From Doris montereyensis (lineage: Eukaryota > Mollusca > Gastropoda > Nudibranchia > Dorididae), in NCBI GenBank assembly GCA_037039925.1, contig JAXRKP010000542.1, forward strand, positions 142,001-206,000: 64,000 nucleotides of DNA. The letters run 5' to 3'. The notes beneath the pieces were generated by a model that saw only the letters and a program-made list of their open reading frames with translations, was not told the origin of the DNA and made no database searches. Of the stretch, positions 36,601 to 49,420 are shown in pieces. Numbering within the stretch: the stretch's first letter is position 1; each line of letters starts with the position of its first letter. Made by a program: the position numbers and the translations under genes.

Positions 36601-39600
36601 AGACAGGACGCTTATCCGTTGCAGACTTCACTCCCCAGCTGATGACGGTAAGTGGTACTACTGGTACCAATTTTCACGTGGGTTGAATGAGGAAAAGTTT
36701 TTAAGTTTCTTTCCCAAGGAACACAAGATCGAACTTAACATTTCTAAGATTGAAACCCAGGCCCTCTGTTCGACCGTGACTTGACTACCAACACCCACCA
36801 GATCATTTCAAAGTCCTGATTTATTGTACGTTACAGATTTAGTGCATGATAATATCTGAGTATATAAATCTTTCCTTAGGGTCTTCTCTAACACTACATT
36901 GTATTTTGATTTGGGTTTTGACAAAGGTAATAAAGTGCTCTATGCTGCTGTCCTTTCACTTCCAACAGGTATCCGTGAAATCCATGTTTAACGTCTCATT
37001 CTAAATCTAACCACAGTGGATACTTTGTTCTTGTTGTTGTTGAGAACATTTTTTTTTTGGCACATTAAGATGAGAATTTTATTTTCTATTGTATTACATA
37101 GCTGAAATTAAATTCAAAACATGAAAAACACAACGTGAAAATAATGGAGAGTAAATAAATAATTTATTTATCAGAAATGGTGTCACATGCGTCTTTAATC
37201 CCTCAGAAAGACAAAATATGGACGGAAAATAATATGAAGAGACCGTAAACTCACTCAACCAAAGAATTTGGATTCCATTTAGTTGACTCAGCCTAGGTTG
37301 TCTTTTTTTACCATTTTAAAGAAAATTCACAGATTAGGAAATGATAAGACCTATTTTGTTAATTTCTTGAAAGTAAAGCTATATTTTCACTCTGCATATT
37401 GTAATGTATCATTTCATTCAACATATTTTCCCAGAGCAAAGGGAGAAATTTTCTTCTGTTAGAATGCGCGTTTGGAAGTCATACTAATAAAAAGGGCATT
37501 GATTATGAGTGAGTGAGTTAGATTTGGGTATTAGACCTAGAAACTACTTCAAGGAGATTTTGCAACAAAGTTCATTTATGAAAAATAAAAATAAAATAGG
37601 CCTACCTGATATTATGAAGACTGAGAATTCTTTCCAATTTCTTCACTCGCTGAGCCAGAACTCTATAATCTCTCATTTCAGGCCTTATAAAAAAAATTGT
37701 ATGATTTAACAATGATGTTCATTCATATATTGATGATCTGACCAACAAATGAAATACAATAAATTACACAAAGGAAACCAAATCATTACTTTGTGCAAAG
37801 ATTCGTTTTTAAAAACCATCAACAATTACATTTAAAATTAAGTATATGACATAACAAGAGTCAATGCAGACACTGTTTATAACTATTAAATTACAACTTA
37901 AAACAAAATTGAATTACTTTCTCAACATCAATGGATGACCTCGTTTCGTGTGTGTACGGGGCTTCCTCTCACCCAACTGACGAGTCTGCCATTCTTGTTA
38001 CAAAGGGACTTTCAAAAACTCTACCTGTCCTTAACTACAAGAAAATTAATTTTATTTACTGTTGTTATTTCGCAGAAAGATGTACTTGGAAAATATTTCT
38101 ACATTTTCCATCACGGAAGTGACGTAGAACATATCTAAAATTGTACAGTTTGTTTTCTGTCTATCATTTACCTATTGAAATTGCAGTGGGAATCATGTTA
38201 GTTATTTTGTATCCTTTCGTTCTTTTACCCAAGCGTTTAAAGCGATGTAGCGAAATTGTAGTGTTGCGAAATAGTTATCACAACGAAACTGGTTCAACAC
38301 GGCTAGTACAGATGGGTGTTTTTAACAACATTGTATTCTTAGGAAAGGTACTTCCCTTTACTTTCCTCACTTGACTCAGGTGTGAATGAGTATCCAGCTA
38401 TAGGTAGGAAAAAATCTTGTCAGAGTGTTAGTACTAACCCCCTACCAGATTGCTGTACTGTATTATTCCCCGGGAGTTGAGAGGGACTTTAATAAAAAAA
38501 GAAATGGCCTGATGAGCCTGCACTTGTGCGGGGATATTGACTACAAATCCATCTTTATCTTGTCATAGGATATACTTATTGCATTGATACTCATTACATA
38601 GATATATGAAATTAGTTTCGGGAGCTTTTAATTTGATTTAAAGTGTTAGTGCGTCTTATCTGACGTGTATACGGTTGAGAGAGATTTTCCTCTACAAAGT
38701 GGCATTGTGTCCTATACCCAGTGGAATATGGTATATGGGACCCATCGCTAATGCTATATCTCGCCAGAGAAATAAAGGGACTCAAATATACAGGACCAGC
38801 CATTAGCACATATGTGTTATGAGTGTCAAACGGGATGCAAATATATGGAACCCGCCAAAAAAGGGATCTCTCTCTTTGCCTCTCAGCTCCCTGGGGAGCA
38901 CAGGACATCAACAAAGAGCCACCAGTCATCCCTATTCTGCGTCAATATCTGCAACTCTCCCCAGGCTTTCCTCCATCTCACCATCTCCGTCTCGATCTCT
39001 CTCCTCCAAGTCATTTTTAGTCACCCTCTAGATCTGTTTCCTTGTGGATTACATGTCAAGTTTTGTCTGGCTATGTTGGATCTTAGTCTTCTCATTATAA
39101 TATATGGCCAATCCATCTCTTTTTCTCCTTAAATCTCCCAGAAAAGGCTTAAATGATGGCAAAAGTTGGACCAATGATAAAAACCTGCTAAGACTCACCT
39201 TGAGTCAGCATTAATCTTCGCAGATTCTTTTTCTTCTTCCAAAGCTCTGAGTTTTCTGTCTCTCTCACGCAGCTGTTTCTCATACGACTAAACAATGTAA
39301 AGAAAGAAAATAACAACAAACAAATATAACCTTAGTCATCAAGAATGAATTTGCACCTGAAACAATCATCAATAAGTCATTGCATTGCAATGTGTAAGAC
39401 ATCTAAAAATTGTTTTCTCATCAGCTATGTTTATCAGGTTTTGCAAATAAGAGTGAAAACAAACAGCTTGAAAGATGTGCTTGTGATCATATGTACATGT
39501 ATTTACGGAAAAAAGTAAGCCCCATTCTCAGAGTTGAGCATAGGGTAATAAGGAGGAAATCTTGATTTTCGTAAGGAGGAAATCTTGATTTTCCTAAGGA

Positions 39601-42600
39601 GGAAATCTTGATTTTCCTAGGCATGTGGCATAATGTAGTAGTTAATCATTGCACTCCATTATGCCTTAACTTTTGCAGAGTCTGTACAGACTTAGCTACC
39701 CATTTCCTGGACTGGGAATCAAACTCAGGCCTCTTGGGTGGTAGTCAGGTGCTCTTTCGACTGAGCTACAGGCCCCCTCTAAAAGGGAGAAGTGAGTGAA
39801 AACCAAAACGACAACAACAACAAAAACTCAGCAAACTGCTCCCAAGAAAAGAAAAATGGATTCAAATAAATGAAATAACTACAAAAAATCCAAGCTGGAA
39901 AATTGATTCAACACACATAAAATCCATTGAAGATTATGAATGAATTTATTAAAATACAAAGAGAAAAAATGTAACACTTTCTTGTCTTGCTAAGTGCCTA
40001 CAATATAGCAATATTTACTGTATTACACTTATAAATTCGTATCAATACCTTATCGAAAGTAGACTGTTATGGACTAGGAAATATACTTACCCTTATGAGG
40101 GATTTGAAATTACCAGTACCAAGATGAGAGGCAGGTGATTCCTTTTTGTATGATTCAATCCTAGCATCAACACTGGTGGAATTATACAAATAAATAAATA
40201 AATTGATTCCTTTTTTTTAAATGTTTCGGGTGAACTGAATTGGGTTTCCATCAAATCTATCTAAAACAATAAGACCTCAACTTAAAAAGCAATGTAAATG
40301 CTGACAGTTACAGTTGCATCTGATACATAAAATGAGAAAGTTAGTTAAAATAGAATGAACTTAAAAGGTAAACGAACAAAATTGTAAACAATAGACAATT
40401 AATTAAGTAACAAGCCTTTTTTTACTGATGCAAATGCTGTTGACAAATCAATTACATTTAAGGAAATACAAATCTTATTATCTTTTCATTCAAGATGATC
40501 ACCAGAATAATCTACCTGAACTGAAGCAATATATAAATGCAATCTGTTCAGCAGGTTATAAAGACACTTGTCACAGTTTTTGCTTTGTTTTCCTTCTTTT
40601 TTAAAAATAAACAAATTGACATCGTACCCAACAGCCTGCAGCTGTTTCTGAAGAGAGTCAACCTGGTTTTCATAAGAGTCTATAATGTCCAGCAATCTGA
40701 CAGAAAAAAAATAAATTATAAATTAGATTATCTCATCCTTTTACACTACAACAGCACAGCCTGTATTCCCAAAACTCTTTGGGAACAGAAAATTAGTTCG
40801 TGGACTAAGTCTTTCGGGGAATATCGTAGGTGTACAAAGGATCTTGGTTGGGGCTTTGCCATGAATTCAGGGATTGTGTGTTTTCGTCGAAGAATACTGT
40901 ACTGTAATTGATTTCAGCATCTTAATTTATTTTTAGCTGAGGCTTGAGTAAAGTAAACTTCACAATGAAGATAACAATTCAAGAAAGACAAAGCAAAATT
41001 TGCTCATTTTATGTGAACTTCTCAGGCTGGGGATACGGGTAATATAAAAGTAATTAAAAATAACAATAGCAATAATAAAAATGATTAGGCATCTAAACCC
41101 ACGATGTGCTCAGAGGCATTTTACATCAGATACATAATGAAATAATTTGCATTCATTTTACAAATTATAAAAATTAAAAAAATCATTGCATATATCTTAG
41201 ACAAAATCAAACCAATTGCACAGACTCCACATGTCTGTCATGAATACAATCATCTGGAATGTGAAGTGTTTCAGTACATTTTTGAGTCTTACTTTTGGTC
41301 CATGGAAGAATGAGCCCTGGAAGCTCTCTTTTGGAAGTCCACAAATGCCTGGTTCTGACGTTTGCCTCGTTTATCTTCCTGTTGAGGGTCACAGGGAGAA
41401 TAAAAAACAAAAACAAACATTTTAAGTTAAAGCCATTTCAAGGTTGCTCATATCTAAAGCTACTTTTCTGCCTCGTTTTTTTGTTTGTTATACTTTTATT
41501 AAAGAAAACCAATGTACTTTTGGATTCATAACTGCATTTAAAACTGTCATACATGAAACTGAACCGTTTATACAATGAAAGGAAAGATTGTGTGTTTCTC
41601 TCTCCCTATCTCTTTCTAATAAAAAAGTTTCTGTAAATATATTTCAATATAGATTTAAGCCATCTATAATGGTCAACTTTGAAATCATTCTAATAGTTAG
41701 TTGACGATTTTACACATAAAACTTCTAAGCATACTGTTTGGAAAAGAATACGATTGAAAATTTAATGTTGACCTGTTTGAATTGTCAACTGTCACATAAT
41801 AAATGTTTGAAAATAAAAGTAAATGAATAAAAAGAAGATACCATAAAGAAAATCACAAAAAAATTATTTATTTAAACAATCAAATCCAAACCACAAGAAG
41901 CAAAACAAAAAAAACACTGCACAATTTCAAGACCTCTTGTCCTAAAATGAGAAGATCTCTTTGCAGTTTTTCTATTTCCTTCTCCTGCATTTCTACTTTT
42001 GCTTCCAGTTGCCGGCATTTTACGTTCATGGCAGCTTTGGTGTTTTTCATCCTCTCCCCATCATCTGCATAATGTGACGAAGATCTTGACAACTCTCCTT
42101 CAAGCTCCTGAACGAAAAAAAACCCACCCAGGAATAAATTGTTAAAAAACAGGAGACATTGCAAAAAGAAAAGTATAACAAAGAATATACCATATAAATT
42201 CTCAATAAGAAGTCCAAAACTAACAAGATGTGTCACGATTATTGATAAGATTTAGTGTGAACCCTGTTAATCGTTGCATGTGTGTCATGTATACCTAGGC
42301 CAGTCTGCAAGGTCTAAATGTAGCTTTTCCTTTTTACAATGGCAATCAGACAATCATTCACTGCCAACTTAAAAATGACGGTTGTTCTTAACTCATAGAT
42401 TACCATAGTCGCACGGGTGTGATCGCGCTACGCTTACACCATAGTACAATTGTCGCACATGTGTGATCATAACGCTGCTGGGCCATAACTGTAGAAAGAT
42501 CGCGAAAAGCGTCAAACTGTAACACAAAACCTGACCTCTTAGTTGCAGTCAGGTGCAGGCATAAATTACTGGCGCACGGCCGTCTGACAAGGGCTAAAAA

Positions 42601-45600
42601 TTGCACAATTTCTACCCATTCTAATTAAGGCATGAAACCCTTTTTCGGCTTAGTTTTTTCCACTCAAACGCTTAACATCTGCTCCTGTGTTTGTGAAAAT
42701 CCAGTATTCGTATCATTTGTGGCTTTTGTGTAGTGTACCTTTTTATGGAGTGGGTATATTTTAAAAACTGAGTAGGCTTTATCAGTAATTAGTGTCTTAT
42801 TATAAAAAAAACGGAAATTTATACAGCCGTCGAACAAAGTTTAATTGCAAGAGCTAAGATTCCTGTATCAGGCTATGTTAAATTCATTTAGGTTTCATCA
42901 TCAATTCTGGAGTTATGAATTTTTTCGAACCCCACCCACTTTTTTCCAGTATGGAATACAGGTTTATTTATTTGTTCACGGTCCTTCCCATTATCTGACA
43001 TGACATTCATGTTCGAGTCAACCATTTTTCGACAATAGTATCAACAGGTTACCTTCTTTCTGTTGAATACATGAAGTCAATTACAATTATTTGCATATTT
43101 AAAAACTTCAAGAGTACAATGGTATTGGGCAAATTCTATAATATCGATCGATAGCTAGCTAAAAAATGTATCCTGCCCTCTCTCTCTCACACACAAACAC
43201 ACACGCACACATACAATACACCTCCACATGCTTAATATTGCGAATGGATACTCAGCGCGAAAATAATATTAAGCATTTGAGGCAACTTTGATAATACTAT
43301 TATTGTTGATATAAAACAATGCATATCGCAAATAGGCATACAGTCGTCTCTCTCTCTCTCTCCCTTTGTGTTTCTGTCTCTGTCTCTATGTATCTGTCAA
43401 GGTGGCTTATATCGCAGTGCTTGTTAGTTAAACATAGCTAGCTTCATCATTTCAAATGAAACCTCCAATGTGTTTTCATCATCAGGTTTACAAATGTAGT
43501 GAGATGAGTTTCTGCCAGTTTGGTAATTATTGCAAGTTCGGTTTTCGAGATTTTGAAGTTTAAATTCATATCGTCCGCAATTAATTTCAATTTTCCTAGA
43601 CCAACTTAGAACTCTTCTTGCGTAATAATGAACGATGTCTTGGGTATAATTTTTGCGCACAATGGAAAAGTACTCAGCTCACACTTGGTGACCACACACT
43701 TATGACATTCAGACTAATAAATATGGTGAAAAAAGAACAATATAATATGATCATTTAATTGGTATTTCCACAACTGCCGACATGTAAGGCTTGCGCTGCC
43801 TTCTGACCGGTAGCTGACCTCGGTCAACGTGACCTAGTTGGCGAGCAGAAGAAACTAAGAGGTACAGGTTTTCGACGCCGTGCGCGTTTATACGATTGCA
43901 GTATGGAGCATTTTCTAGGCTTATTAGTCTACTTCCGTTTCCTACCAGAACATTTTTCAGACATTGATTTTGCTTTGCTTCCTCTCACTGTTGCTATATT
44001 TATTTAAATGTACAGGCATACATTGATTTTACATCATTGTATTAATTTTTTTATCTTAATACTTCCATTGATCACATATAATATAATAATATAAAAAAAA
44101 ACATACACACAAGCAAATGTCAGCACACAGTATATCAAATAATGTTAATACATGCCCTCTAAAAATCATCACCTTGCTGTTTCTGTCTTCATACTCTCTT
44201 AGCAATAATAGGTCTGGCAATAACTTATTCATTTAATTACCAACCAAACTGGGCGTAAAGAGGTTTTCACGAAAGACTAAGTTATCCAAATAAAAAAGGA
44301 TGACACATTATAACTGATAATCCCCGGAAGTTCATAATTAATAAATATAAAATAAGATTTATGTAGCAAACAAAAAAATTGAAGTAAAAGAAAAGTTAAC
44401 GTTATCAACATGATTTTTACTTTTATGATAATAACATAAATATAATGAATCCCCAATTCAGGACCTGAAGGCACAAATCTAAATATTTTCATGAAAGGAA
44501 ATGGAGCTGAGGTGTAAGACGCTACCTGTACTCTAGCCCTGGAGCACTCAAGCATGACTTTGATGTCTTTCGACTTTGCTTTTGCATCATCTGCTTCCTC
44601 TGCAGCTTGTTGCAGCTCACATCTGTCACATGAGTAAACAGTTAAGAACTTGTGGTTAAACAAATGCCAATGTCAAAATAAGACAGAGACAAAATTAAGA
44701 GTGTAAGCTCAGAACATAGACCTTGAGTGACCAAGCAGTGTGTTTAAAAAGACATACTAGAACCCCCTCATTAATTTTATGTTTCAGACTAAGCCCTAGA
44801 TTGCAATGTGTAATCAAAGCAATGTCTTTTCTTGTTTGTTCACTGGTTACATTAGACACATGTCCCCCATATGTGGTGATCTCAGATAAATCAAGAGAAA
44901 ACAGAAAGATGATTGATATGTAAAAGGGCGAAAGTAAAGAAGTTGGACCTACCAGCAGCACCTGCCAACCGCCCACAATCTAGCAATGTCAAAAATGAAC
45001 AACGCCAAAGGCACTTAAACCTGAAACTACGTCAAGACATGTAGTGGGAGCAGAGGTAACAGGTAAATAAATCATAAATACAGATTTACAAATGACTCGT
45101 TTTGTACCTAAACTGGTCATTTGTTTGGAGGATATCTTGCATCATGGTTTCTTTCCGACTCACTTCGGTTATAAGAGATACAAGCGATGTTCGAAGCGTC
45201 TGACTGGACTCTGGATCAAGACAAACATATCGACCTGAAATGGATTCATAACATTCACAGTTATTCTATTGATTCGATAAATCTTGATCAGTCACTGTTG
45301 GTATTTTTTTCCCATGGACGTAAATATACTTCCAGTCACAAGAGTTCTTTAGCTATTGTAAGAATAGGAAACATAATATTATAAAAATAATAATAATAAT
45401 ATATATAAAAGAAATGTTCATGTCTAAGGTCAGACCATCAGGTTTCAAGTTTCAATTTCATAATACATTAAATGACATTACTATCATTAGTGGCATATAA
45501 CCAAATGTTTTGTCCAAAAAGGACAATCATAAAATGGAGTTAAAACAGTATATGAAACAGACCACGGTTTTATTCAAAAAAATGTAAAACAACTTACCAC

Positions 45601-45959
45601 TTGACATAGACACCTCTTGAGAAGGAAGGACACGAATGGAAGAAATGCCTTGGCGGCTAAGGGTTCGGTTTAGATTAATCCACTCGTGTATTTCATCCTG
45701 TCACAAATGGTAAATCCCAAAATTAAACTTGAGAAAGAAGTAGAAATAGATTGTGCTTGCTATGGTAAACATCTTAAGTCATAAAAGGTAACGATACCTA
45801 AATCTCTAATTATGCCTCTATGAAATTAAATCGCTTCAGACCAGTGAGAACAGAGAAAAAGGAAATTTTGCAAATTGAATAACAAAATGAAAAAAATACC
45901 TTTGCACCGCTTACTCTTTCTTCTGTTAAACTTTCATCATCATATGCCTTTGAGTCCAT
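30560..45959 (-). CDS. CEP70: CEP70, centrosomal protein of 70 kDa, complete
   Basis: CEP70 is a coiled-coil protein of the centrosome that binds gamma-tubulin and supports microtubule organisation and ciliogenesis. Seventeen exons join with matching phases, from ATG at 45957-45959 down to stop TAG at 30560-30562: 45900-45959, 45598-45697, 45108-45234, 44526-44622, 41934-42107, 41293-41378, 40628-40696, 40091-40172, 39199-39287, 36259-36370, 35073-35171, 34460-34588, 33612-33791, 32323-32493, 31543-31657, 30840-30919, 30560-30621. The product is about 610 residues (human 597). Residues 80-190 and 210-300 are coiled coil. Hallmarks shared with the family are [14 protein letters not shown] near the start, [24 protein letters not shown], then [60 protein letters not shown] and [16 protein letters not shown] at the C-terminus. 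One base appears missing in exon 14 and the exon 5 donor is weak; otherwise donors and acceptors are normal. Untranslated exons lie upstream of 45966. Confidence 0.92.
30840..30919 (-). CDS. CEP70: CEP70 exon 16
   Basis: Encodes [20 protein letters not shown] and KLFEIL, phases 1 in and 1 out. Acceptor TTTTGCAG, donor GTAAG. Confidence 0.95.
31543..31657 (-). CDS. CEP70: CEP70 exon 15
   Basis: Encodes [20 protein letters not shown] through LMQTDDLNG. The VVGKLC word is family-typical. Acceptor CCGTGTAG, donor GTAGGT. Confidence 0.95.
32323..32493 (-). CDS. CEP70: CEP70 exon 14 with apparent 1-base deletion
   Basis: Encodes [40 protein letters not shown] and LGKLK in one frame. The expected continuation (a TLKNLLGL end) is in another frame. 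The shift falls at the A4 run (TTTT at 32358-32361 on +), where a five-A run would keep the frame and give the phase needed by exon 15. As written the frame stops a few codons later. Sequencing or assembly error and true mutation are both possible. Confidence 0.9.
33612..33791 (-). CDS. CEP70: CEP70 exon 13
   Basis: Sixty codons, [20 protein letters not shown] through HADKNERGQ, phase 0 at both ends. Donor GTGAGT. Confidence 0.94.
34460..34588 (-). CDS. CEP70: CEP70 exon 12
   Basis: Forty-three codons from [20 protein letters not shown] to ANMRHFLD, phase 0 at both ends. Acceptor TTGTTGTACAG, donor GTAAGT. Confidence 0.93.
35073..35171 (-). CDS. CEP70: CEP70 exon 11
   Basis: Thirty-three codons, [20 protein letters not shown] and [13 protein letters not shown], phase 0 at both ends. 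Its acceptor is abutted by the minisatellite that fills the preceding intron. Confidence 0.93.
35180..36182. repeat. about 55 bp minisatellite filling a CEP70 intron
   Basis: Roughly 19 units of CTACAAAATTTCAAGTCAAA, ACTAGAAACAGACAATTGAA and AGCAAAAG, with deletions in some units and a higher-order repeat of several units (compare 35575-35830 with 35890-36170). It occupies almost the whole intron between exons 10 and 11. Confidence 0.95.
36259..36370 (-). CDS. CEP70: CEP70 exon 10
   Basis: One base, then [20 protein letters not shown] and [17 protein letters not shown]. The D-x-L-x-YLP....C..YL word is typical of the CEP70 middle region. Donor GTAAG. Confidence 0.9.
36590..36790 (-). mobile_element. 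tRNA-derived SINE, reverse copy
   Basis: Reversed it contains a B-box-like GGCCTGGGTTTCAATCTTAG, TTCCTTGGGAAAG and the core words up to CCACGTGAAAATTGG. It is diverged from the 1318 copy and lies in CEP70 intron 9. Confidence 0.6.
38375..38540 (+). repeat. dispersed repeat B, second copy
   Basis: Collinear with 16300-16460: GTGAATGAGTATCCAGCTAT, ATCTTGTCAGAGTGTTAGTA, TGTACTGTATTATTCCCCGG and GGCCTGATGAGCCTGCACTT. It lies in CEP70 intron 9. Confidence 0.5.
39199..39287 (-). CDS. CEP70: CEP70 exon 9
   Basis: [20 protein letters not shown] and ESAKINADS, a charged coiled-coil stretch, ending with two bases of a codon completed by exon 10. Donor GTGAGT. Confidence 0.92.
39549..39620. repeat. 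23 bp tandem repeat, 3 copies
   Basis: Unit AAGGAGGAAATCTTGATTTT + CGT or CCT, in CEP70 intron 8. Confidence 0.93.
39700..39778 (-). repeat. tRNA-like SINE head / tRNA pseudogene
   Basis: Reversed it reads GCCTGTAGCTCAGTCGAAAG then AGCACCTGAC and a B-box GAGTTTGATTCCC. The A box and D arm are good, but the anticodon stem does not pair (CCTGA against CCAAG), so it is not a working tRNA. Confidence 0.6.
40091..40172 (-). CDS. CEP70: CEP70 exon 8
   Basis: One base, then [20 protein letters not shown] and NFKSLIR. The S-P-A-S...F-K-S-L-I word corresponds to the ASPTYKGLL region of vertebrate CEP70. Donor GTAAG. Confidence 0.9.
40628..40696 (-). CDS. CEP70: CEP70 exon 7
   Basis: One base, [20 protein letters not shown] and AV, two bases. 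Acceptor TTTTTTCTGTCAG, donor GTACGA. Phase requires this donor rather than read-through into the intron. Confidence 0.88.
41293..41378 (-). CDS. CEP70: CEP70 exon 6
   Basis: [20 protein letters not shown] and RAHSSMDQ plus two bases, read in a frame different from the longest open frame on this strand. Acceptor CCTCAACAG, donor GTAAGA. Confidence 0.88.
41934..42107 (-). CDS. CEP70: CEP70 exon 5
   Basis: Fifty-eight codons from [20 protein letters not shown] to [11 protein letters not shown], coiled coil (the [20 protein letters not shown] block). Acceptor GTTCAG. The only donor that keeps phase 0 is GAG|GTCTTG, a weak site. Confidence 0.85.
44526..44622 (-). CDS. CEP70: CEP70 exon 4
   Basis: One base, then [20 protein letters not shown] and [12 protein letters not shown], coiled coil. 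Acceptor CATGTGACAG, donor GTAGCG. Confidence 0.92.
44895..44982 (-). repeat. dispersed repeat A, reverse copy
   Basis: Reversed: GTGGGCGGTTGGCAGGTGCT, GCTGGTAGGTCCAACTTC, then TTTCTGTTTTCTCTTGATTT. In CEP70 intron 3. Confidence 0.65.
45108..45234 (-). CDS. CEP70: CEP70 exon 3
   Basis: Two bases, [20 protein letters not shown] and [20 protein letters not shown] plus F, two bases. The S-S-Q-x-x-R...L..E.SR...M.Q.....N...R pattern matches vertebrate CEP70. Donor GTACAA. Confidence 0.94.
45598..45697 (-). CDS. CEP70: CEP70 exon 2
   Basis: [20 protein letters not shown] and [13 protein letters not shown] plus one base, phase 0 in. Corresponds to the EWESINVLLMMHGLKPL region of the human protein. 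Donor GTAAG. Confidence 0.94.
45900..45959 (-). CDS. CEP70: CEP70 exon 1 (first coding exon)
   Basis: [20 protein letters not shown], acidic, phase 0 out, donor GTATTT. CTTTCAG at 45967-45973 just upstream looks like an acceptor, so a non-coding first exon probably lies further upstream. Confidence 0.88.
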
Positions 45960-46092
45960 ATCCGTTTTCTGAAAGATAAACATTTATAATATATGTTAAG
46001 ATAGAGAGAATTTAAAAACAGAGAAAAAAAGGAAAGAGAGCTCATTTCTCAATAGATAGAAAGATTTCTCGATAGACAGATAGAAAGGGAGA

Positions 46093-47957
<1,865 letters not shown>

Positions 47958-49420
47958 GGGGGAATTACACATTTTTGGAAGTTGCAAATAATTTATTTCA
48001 AGCATTCGGAGGCATTTCATTAAGTGATACAGAATGCAGTATGTTAGCGTCATCATTGTGTTGAGTTTGAAAGAGCTGCCCTAAAGCCATGATAAATAAA
48101 GAGCAAAATGCGATTGGTAGCTGCAGTGAATTCGCGTAAGAGTAGCCCCCTACAATGCTTCTTCTACAATCGCGCTTCTTTAAATTACAACACAGTCTCT
48201 TTCTAGCATCAGTAACACACCACAAACCCACACTATTTACAGAAGATACCATTTTAGTGTGTAAAAAGGATGGTCAAGACAATTTCACAATTCACTTCAA
48301 TTCAATAAAAATCCTTTGTTCTCTGCAACAGAAGGGTCTATTCTTCACACCAAGACTAATCCAAGAAGCAAGTATATATAATGTGTTTTAAATAAAAAAA
48401 GGTCAGATCTAACAAATTAAGCTATAAATAGATCTTTAGATTTATTCTTTTCTGATACTAGTGATATCAACAACGAACAACAAATTCAGGTTGTGATTTA
48501 TTTAAAATTATTCACAGGAGTTAAGATTCCCAAACTCATCCTTTAACTTTATGCCCGTGTAAAGGCAAGCTGGAACAGGCTCAATTAAAAATAATAAAAA
48601 TATTGTCAGTCATCGTGGCCCGAAACCAAATAATGGTATTTAAGACAAAATGCATAGACCTAAAATCCAAGCTTTGGAGATCAGTTAGATGTCTTGTTCC
48701 AAGTATGTTTTTAAAAAACGCATGCACGTCTAAAAAGAATCCTTCATATTGTGAAAACGTACTTTCAGTCGGATTCGCTCTGACTCCGCCATATTGTAAA
48801 CAATGTTTCGAAGCGAAGGGTCAAGTAATTGATCAGTACACTGTGGTAATCATAGACTTGCTACACACAATCTTACCGTGACAGTAGGCCTACATGAAAT
48901 TCAAAACGGTATGGACAGACATTTTCAACATTATTAAAATCGAATGGATGGCTTCATTTTTCTCAAACGACTTAAAATTTGAATAATATAATCTGTGGTT
49001 GTCATATTTTTATTTTTTCTTGCTTTGAGTAACATAGATCTAATCAATAGGCTAATAACAGGGTTCTATATAAACTATACTGAGGCACTTCTATTTATGA
49101 CGTATAAAAGATCAAATCATAACACACCTACTACGAAATACGAAAGATAAGTAAGCTTTCTTTGACAACTCATTCCCTACGAACATATGTTATGACCGTA
49201 AGATTTGTATTTTTCAGTCTCTACATACGTTATTATATATTCATGTTCATTTTTAAACTTTGTTTTGATGTTGTTTTATACAGACAACACATGTACTGTA
49301 GATTTAGACATGCAGGTGATTTATTATAAACTACAAAGGCTATCTATCTAGATCGAGCTCAAGACACTTAGTCTTCACACGGGTACTGATATCAGCCAAA
49401 TCTAGATCTAGATTAGATAT
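47958..49420. other. intergenic, nothing recognised
   Basis: Open frames at 48155-48391 and 48603-48881 have no recognisable similarity. AGATCTAG words start at 49350. Confidence 0.35.

Noticed and set aside
39700..39778. Possible tRNA gene on the minus strand
   Set aside because: Good A and B boxes but no pairing anticodon stem, so more likely a SINE head or tRNA relic.
42400..43900. Possible element between CACGGGTGTGATCGCGC near 42412 and sequence near 43900
   Set aside because: Only a 19 bp imperfect inverted match (AAAACCTGACCTCTTAG near 42527, reversed near 43860) was found, with no consistent ends.
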